NCBI GenBank assembly: GCA_964426545.1
Contig: CAYRQP010000037.1
Location: 1-6,271, forward strand
DNA length: 6,271 bases
Reading direction: 5' to 3'
Origin: CAYRQP01 sp964426545
GTDB taxonomy: Bacteria; Fermentibacterota; Fermentibacteria; Fermentibacterales; JCC-6
Part shown: in pieces, positions 1 through 4,600 of the stretch
How positions within the stretch are numbered: the first letter of the stretch is position 1
How the letters are laid out: the number at the start of each line of letters is the position of its first letter
Program-made: the position numbers and the translations under genes
Notes under the pieces: generated by a model
Database searches by the model: none
Seen by the model: only the letters and a program-made list of their open reading frames with translations
Told to the model about the DNA's origin: nothing

Positions 1-39
1 GACACGAAGAAATCATGTCCCTAAGCATGAGGAAGTGAA

Positions 40-78
40 GTACGACACTTTTGCTGGAACAAAAAGACGGCACTGTTT
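40..78. repeat. Left copy of repeat flanking the ATPase gene
   Basis: GTACGACACTTTTGCT at 40-55 matches GTACTTCACTTTTGCT at 1359-1374 in 14 of 16 bases. After a 5-base unmatched stretch both copies continue with an A-run plus G and then GGCACTnTTT (left to 78, right to 1397), with a small gap. The right copy contains a perfect palindrome that is degenerate here. In addition, AAGTGAAGTACG at 33-44 is the exact reverse complement of 1358-1369. The two copies bracket the ATPase gene. Whether they are ends of a mobile unit or two copies of a dispersed element is inference. Confidence 0.55.
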
Positions 79-88
79 AAACACAGTA

Positions 89-116
89 TTGACAAGAAGC
101 GGGAGTAGTGTAATCT
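89..116 (+). promoter_or_regulatory. Possible sigma70-like promoter for the ATPase gene
   Basis: A perfect -35 hexamer TTGACA lies at 89-94. The downstream -10 is weak: TAATCT at 111-116 has a 16-base spacer but matches only three positions, while TGTAAT at 109-114 matches five of six but sits only 14 bases away. TATAAC at 122-127 is too far from this -35. The position, upstream of the ATPase reading frame, is sensible. The assignment rests mainly on the -35 box. Confidence 0.3.
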
Positions 117-128
117 TTCGATATAACG

Positions 129-146
129 AAAGGATGTAACATAATA
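129..146 (+). promoter_or_regulatory. Ribosome-binding-like site facing a non-canonical start
   Basis: AAAGGATG at 129-136 is the best Shine-Dalgarno-like sequence before the ATPase frame. The codon at the expected distance is ATA at 141 (then ATA at 144), in frame with the ATPase and with no stop between. No ATG, GTG or TTG occurs in frame from the TAA at 111 until TTG at 174. Either initiation uses a rare codon, or an original ATG was lost, or translation starts weakly at 174/180. Confidence 0.35.
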
Positions 147-173
147 GAGAAAAGTATTCTATATAACAGAAAC

Positions 174-1334
174 TTGTGTATGGAGAAAATCGAACCTTTT
201 CTGCAGAAACCTGTTATTAAAGTAATTACCGGTATGAGGCGTACAGGAAAGACGTGTTTGATGCATCTGCTTGCGCAACGGAGTGACATTTATGACCACA
301 TCTGCTTTATCGATAAGGAAGATTATTCATTTGATCACATCCGGGATTATCACCATCTGATGGAAGAAGTTAAGAAACAGATTCCTGATGATGGAAGGTC
401 GGTTCTGCTGTTAATAGATGAAGTCCAGGAGATAAAACTATGGGAAAAAGCAGTGGTTTCATTAAATGAGAATCCCGAGTTCGATGTAATAGTAAGCGGA
501 TCCAATGCGGGACTTCTCTCGGGAGAACTTGCCGGTTTACTTACAGGACGGTATGTCGGCATCGAAGTGAACACTCTGAGTTACTCTGAATATCTTGAAT
601 TTAACTCTCATAGAGTTGATTTGCAGGATTATCTGGAGTTCGGCGGATTGCCCGGATTACATAACTTTGACCGAGAAACAGAAATATTAAATAAATATCT
701 TAAATCTGTTTTTGATTCTATTCTTCTGAGAGATATTGTGCAGAAACATAAAGTTAGAGATGTCCAACTGCTGCAAAGAATATGCGCTTTTGTTTTCGAT
801 AACGCAGGAAATCTTCTTTCAGCAAAGAGAATAGCGGATTTCTTCAAGTCCCAAAGACTGTCAATTGGTCTTGAAACAGTGTTGAATTATCTGTCACACA
901 TGATAGATGCCTACCTGATTCACCGGGTTGGAAAATATGATATCAAAGGCAGGCAACATCTGACACTTGGTGCAAAATACTATGTGAATGACATAGGTAT
1001 TCGAAATGCACTAATCGGATACAAGAAAGGTGACATATCCGGAATACTTGAGAATCTTGTTTTCCTTGAACTGCATAGAAGAGGATACAAAGTTTTCACA
1101 GGGAATACAGGAAAGTACGAGGTGGATTTTGTTGCAGAAAAGCAGGGAAAATTAGAATACTATCAGGTTTGTTATCTACTGGCGACACCGGAAACAGTCG
1201 AAAGAGAATTTCACACTCTCGAAATGATAAATGACAATTATCCCAAAATAGTGATAAGTATGGACGAAGTCTTTCCTGAGCGAAACGGTATAAAGCATCT
1301 GAATCTCCTGCAGTTTCTAAAGAATAGCGGTTAG
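174..1334 (+). CDS. AAA+ ATPase with C-terminal DUF4143-type domain (COG1373-like)
   Basis: This is a predicted cytoplasmic P-loop ATPase of the widespread AAA/DUF4143 family, whose biological role is mostly unknown. Numbered from the TTG at 174, Walker A is G20-MRRTGKT27, Walker B is LLLIDE at 78-83, and a sensor-1-like VSGSNAGLL follows at 107-115 with LTGRY at 123-127. The family signatures GGLPG (157-161) and ILLRDIV (183-189) are present. A winged-helix-like segment spans about 216-250. The C-terminus resembles a degenerate PD-(D/E)xK fold: E293/E299, EVDF at 316-319, then YYQV with Q331 where a nuclease would have lysine, so cleavage activity is doubtful. The 386-residue length is normal for the family. 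The start is uncertain: 174 is TTG, ATG is at 180, neither has a good ribosome site, and similarity to the family N-terminus seems to continue upstream to about 159. It stands alone, bracketed by related repeats, and its sampled lines are more A+T-rich than the next gene. Confidence 0.88.
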   Translation: MCMEKIEPFLQKPVIKVITGMRRTGKTCLMHLLAQRSDIYDHICFIDKEDYSFDHIRDYHHLMEEVKKQIPDDGRSVLLLIDEVQEIKLWEKAVVSLNENPEFDVIVSGSNAGLLSGELAGLLTGRYVGIEVNTLSYSEYLEFNSHRVDLQDYLEFGGLPGLHNFDRETEILNKYLKSVFDSILLRDIVQKHKVRDVQLLQRICAFVFDNAGNLLSAKRIADFFKSQRLSIGLETVLNYLSHMIDAYLIHRVGKYDIKGRQHLTLGAKYYVNDIGIRNALIGYKKGDISGILENLVFLELHRRGYKVFTGNTGKYEVDFVAEKQGKLEYYQVCYLLATPETVEREFHTLEMINDNYPKIVISMDEVFPERNGIKHLNLLQFLKNSG

Positions 1335-1358
1335 ATATCAAGATTATCATTCAGTTCC

Positions 1359-1398
1359 GTACTTCACTTTTGCTATATGAAAAGTGCCTGGCACTTTT
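1359..1398. repeat. Right copy of repeat flanking the ATPase gene
   Basis: This starts 25 bases after the ATPase stop codon and matches 40-78 (14 of 16 over the first part, then A-run plus G and GGCACTnTTT). Unlike the left copy it ends in an intact palindrome. CACTTTT at 1365-1371 is also complementary to AAAAGTG at 1380-1386, so two mutually exclusive hairpins can form here. Confidence 0.55.
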
Positions 1399-1399
1399 C
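1379..1399. terminator. Perfect 21-bp palindrome, terminator- or REP-like, copy 1
   Basis: The core AAAAGTGCCTGGCACTTTT (1380-1398) is a perfect inverted repeat around a central T, extended by one G:C pair to 1379-1399. Arms of ten bases fold into a strong hairpin with a run of T at its 3' side. It lies 45 bases after the ATPase stop, so it could act as an intrinsic terminator. Because the same core recurs 64 bases on, it may instead be a dispersed palindromic repeat (REP-like) or a dimeric protein-binding site. Confidence 0.6.
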
Positions 1400-1427
1400 T
1401 TCAATGCCGCATATACTGTGGTTCGTG

Positions 1428-1453
1428 CCAAAATAGTGCCCCAAAAAAGTGCC
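1428..1453. repeat. Tandem 13-bp direct repeat
   Basis: CCAAAATAGTGCC at 1428-1440 is followed immediately by CCAAAAAAGTGCC at 1441-1453, with 12 of 13 bases identical. The second unit runs into the left arm of the second palindrome. A further GTGCC is part of GTGCCAAAA at 1425-1433, so the half-site GTGCC occurs at 1425, 1436 and 1449, spaced 11 and 13 bases. This could be a cluster of half-sites or a slippage product. Confidence 0.55.
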
Positions 1454-1464
1454 TGGCACTTTTT
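1444..1464. terminator. Perfect 21-bp palindrome, terminator- or REP-like, copy 2
   Basis: This has the same 19-base core as copy 1 (AAAAGTGCCTGGCACTTTT), with flanking A and T giving ten-base arms at 1444-1453 and 1455-1464. An A-run before and a T-run after a GC-rich stem is the form of a bidirectional intrinsic terminator. It would insulate the ATPase gene from the giant gene. The identical core in copy 1 argues for a repeated element rather than two independently evolved terminators. Confidence 0.6.
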
Positions 1465-1492
1465 GATTAACATTGAAAAGCTACTCTACATT
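1463..1492 (+). promoter_or_regulatory. Weak candidate promoter for the giant gene
   Basis: TTGATT (1463-1468) and TACATT (1487-1492) are separated by 18 bases, and each matches four of six sigma70 consensus positions. TTGAAA at 1473-1478 and several TATA-like boxes in the A+T-rich stretch to 1540 are alternatives. A promoter somewhere in 1465-1545 is expected because palindromes precede and a gene follows, but the exact boxes are not decided. Confidence 0.25.
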
Positions 1493-1502
1493 ATAAGTAA
1501 TT

Positions 1503-1534
1503 AATAATATATATTAAGGTAGCTTTATATTATT
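1503..1534 (+). promoter_or_regulatory. A+T-rich inverted repeat in the leader of the giant gene
   Basis: AATAATATA at 1503-1511 is the exact reverse complement of TATATTATT at 1526-1534. Inside it AAG at 1516-1518 pairs with CTT at 1523-1525 around GTAG, leaving a small bulge on the left. It may be an operator or leader-RNA hairpin. Because the region is so A+T-rich, chance pairing is quite possible. Confidence 0.3.
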
Positions 1535-1548
1535 TAATAATTTTCGCC

Positions 1549-1563
1549 TATCTTAAGGAGATA
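1549..1563 (+). promoter_or_regulatory. Ribosome binding site of the giant gene, in a small hairpin
   Basis: TTAAGGAG (1553-1560) is a strong Shine-Dalgarno sequence five bases before ATG 1566 and decides that start. TATCT (1549-1553) and AGATA (1559-1563) are perfect complements, placing TAAGG in a five-base loop. The stem is short and A+T-rich, so it probably affects translation little, but the site is exposed in the loop. Confidence 0.7.
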
Positions 1564-1565
1564 AC

Positions 1566-1622
1566 ATGCCCCATCGCTTTTTGATCTGTGTATTAATATT
1601 CGCAACCGCAATCACTTACGCC
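1566..1622 (+). other. Signal peptide of the giant protein
   Basis: Residues 1-19 show a short basic N-region (MPHR), a hydrophobic core (FLICVLIFATAI) and a plausible signal peptidase I site T-Y-A19 before D20. Cys8 is inside the core and not in a lipobox, so a lipoprotein is unlikely. Sec-dependent export is inferred. Confidence 0.75.
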
Positions 1623-4600
1623 GATACAGCAATGCAGACAGACTGGTCCGCCGGAGACGGATTATGTGGGCCGGATACAAAATGGGGACGACAATTCGAT
1701 AATTCGGAAGGGGTGAACTGGTCAGGTATACCCGGCGAGTTGTTTCTTTCTCTCGAATTCATAACACCGGTAGAAACAGCCGTTACAGCCGGATTTGCAG
1801 GAGCGGATTTCTGTTCACCAGGAGACTTCGATGGTGACGGCTACATGGATATTCTTATAACGGGGAGCTCTTCAAATACAATTGCATGGTGGAGAAATGT
1901 CGATGGGACAGGGACGATCTGGACTAAACAAACCATAGACAGTGCATTCGACGGAGCGTCGTGCTGTTATGCTGCCGATATCGATTTTGACGGTGACATG
2001 GATGCGGTTGGTACTTCTCCTGAACTGAATACGCTGGCATGGTGGGAAAATGAGAATTCACTTGGAACAGTCTGGACACAGCACATTATAAATGACTCTC
2101 TTCCACTCCTGGCAGTGGATTTCTGTTTTGCGGCTGATTTCGGGTTTGACACCGACATGGATGTACTGGCATCTTCATCCACAGAAGGCTGGATATACTG
2201 GTGGGAAAATAGAGACAGCACAGGAACAAACGGCTGGCAGCCCCATTTTGTTGATACTGATGCATATGGGATTTCCTGCAGTTATGCTGCTGATATCAAT
2301 GGAGACAGTAATATCGATGTTATCGGAACTCTCGAAAACGATAATAAGGTGACATGGTGGGAAGACTTATATGGGCATGGTACCCAGTGGGAAGAACATC
2401 TGATTATGGGATTATTTGATGGTGCATCTTTCTGTTATCCGGGTGATATCGACGGAGATACGGATATTGATATTCTGGCAACTGCAGAAATCGGGAATAA
2501 AATTGTCTGGCTGGAAAACCTGAACGATCTAGGCACTTCCTGGAATGTGCATACTATCGATGCCGCATTTGCGGGAGCTGATAATTGCTATCTTGCAGAT
2601 ATGGATGCGGACGGCGATCTCGATGTACTGGGTACAAGTGCATCGGGAGAAGTTATATGGTGGGAAAACGATGACGGAACAGGTACCGCCTGGACAGAAC
2701 ACATTGTTACCGTATCATTCAGCGGAGCCTGCTGCACGAAAGCAGCGGATTTCGACGGGAACGGCATTTCCGATGTTGTCAGCGTTGCCGAAACAGGGGG
2801 GAAAGTCTCCTGGTGGGATATTCTCGAATATTCTGCAGAAGGAACTCTTGAATCGAGCATATTGTCAATTCCCCTGATCCCGGGGGCGCGCATAGACTGG
2901 GGGAACATTACCTGGAATGATACTCTTCCAAATGGAACGGAATTTACTGTACAGGTAAGGGCGTCTGCAGACAGTCTCCTTCTCGGTGACTGGTCGGAGG
3001 AGATAACGGTGTCGGGAACAAAGCTGTCTGCCTATTTTGACAGCGACTGGTCATATTTTCAGTACAGAGCCCTTCAGAGAACAGCAGACCCGCAGGACAC
3101 TCCCCAACTCAGTGACATTACCATCGAATGGACTATAAACGGTGGGGAAGTGATGACGGTTACTTCTCCGGATTCTACAACTGTCTGGGAGCATTTCCAA
3201 ACCGGATATACAATAGAATGGCTTTGTGCAGGATCACTCGATAACCCGAAGTCGCTACCCGGTGATACAGTAAGCATAACCCTTTACAACAATGATCTGT
3301 TTGTAGATACACTAATCAGTGTAACTAGCAATGACAGCACATGGACCATGACAGAAATGGTACAGGGAGTGTGGACTCCGGATTCCAATTACACAGTAAA
3401 AGTCGAAGATGAACTGGGTAATTTCGGGGTGAGTGAGCAATTTGAAATAACAAATGTATCGGGTCAAAATGTCATTACAGTCACAGCTCCTGCTACAGGT
3501 GCAGTCTGGGAGCATTACGAAGAGAATACTGAAGTTCTTTGGGAATATCCCGCAATACTTGCCGGAGACAGCATTGCCATCGAAATCTACCACCAGGGCG
3601 GAATTTTCCTTGGAACTTACGCCGGATGGACGGTCAATGATGGTGAGTACATCCGCAGCGAAGGCATAGACCCTTCATGGGGCGCCGGTGATGACTACAC
3701 GCTCAAGGTATTCGACAAATACGGCAATTACGGCTGGAGCGGTGAGTTTTCAATTGACTCCACGGATATTCTCGAGATATTCGAGCCCAACGGAATGACA
3801 GAGTGGGTGCAGTATCAACCAAACCTGTCTATTGAATGGGAAGAGTCCGAAGGGGAAACGGTCAGGTTCGAACTTTACCTGCAGGATGAGTTTGTGGAAA
3901 CCCTTGCGACTGAAGTGCCTAATACGGGAGAATGGACGTACCCGGGACCTGTTTCAGGTGACTGGGAGCCATCGGAAGAATACAGCATCAAGGCAGTCGA
4001 TAGTTACGGTGACTGGGGCTGGAGCGAGTATTTCCTGATTGTCTATTCCGAAGGCGAAGAAATTATCTCCGTAACAGACCCTGATACATCGACTGTCTGG
4101 GTTCAGTTGGAAACAGATTTACCTATTGCGTGGGAGTATCCTTCGAGAGTGGGAACACTGTCCGGCGACAGCGTAAGCATAACACTTTTCGAAGGAGCTA
4201 ATCTCGTCGATATTCTTGCATCTTCGACGGCAAATGACGGGTACTGGGTGTTTGAAGATAACGTGTCTACTGCCTGGGTTGCGGGTTCAAAGTACCGCAT
4301 CTATATAGAAGATAATTTAGCCAATTACGGATGGAGTGAGAACTTCACAATAGAAGAGCCTTCGGGGCAGGAGATAATTACGGTTATTGCCCCTACGGCA
4401 GCAACAAACTGGGAACACTATGAAACAGAGACCGAAGTCCTCTGGGAATATCCCTCAATACTGTATGGGGACAGCATCAAAATAGATATCTACAGGGAGG
4501 GGAGTCTTGCAGGCACATATGCCGACTGGACTGTCAATGACGGAGAGTACATCCGCACCGAAGGGATAAACCCGGACTGGCTCGACGGACACAACTTTTC

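Larger units (their letters stand above)
1..140. other. Left flank without a recognisable gene
   Basis: No gene can be identified here. One frame (2-139) is open to a TAA, giving about 45 codons, but a stretch this short is easily open by chance. The residues match no family I recognise, and part of it is the repeat found again downstream of the ATPase gene. It could be the tail of a gene that starts outside the window, but I do not call it. The interval also holds a TTGACA box and a purine-rich AAAGGATG just before 141. Confidence 0.5.

Noticed and set aside
2..139. Possible C-terminal fragment of an upstream gene
   Set aside because: About 45 codons without a stop is unremarkable, no family is recognised, and it overlaps the non-coding-looking repeat at 40-78.
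77..1350. Minus-strand open frames of 70-84 codons across the ATPase gene
   Set aside because: They lie opposite a well supported gene with family motifs, have no ribosome sites I trust, and their translations match nothing.
33..1400. Complete insertion sequence
   Set aside because: The enclosed gene is an AAA/DUF4143 ATPase with no transposase motifs, and the flanking repeats are imperfect. At most it is a passively moved cassette.
1379..1464. CRISPR-like pair of repeats
   Set aside because: Only two palindromic copies exist, with no third repeat, no regular spacers and no cas gene; the spacing region has its own internal repeat.
1967..2908. Open frames of 84-110 codons on both strands over the propeller region
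   Set aside because: They overlap the continuous giant frame, and their apparent regularity only mirrors the repeats in that frame.
3768..4061. Frameshift or broken domain in the third Ig-like unit
   Set aside because: It is divergent (WEES where others have WEYP or WDTTG), but the frame stays open, the length is normal and it ends in the usual DWGWSE motif.
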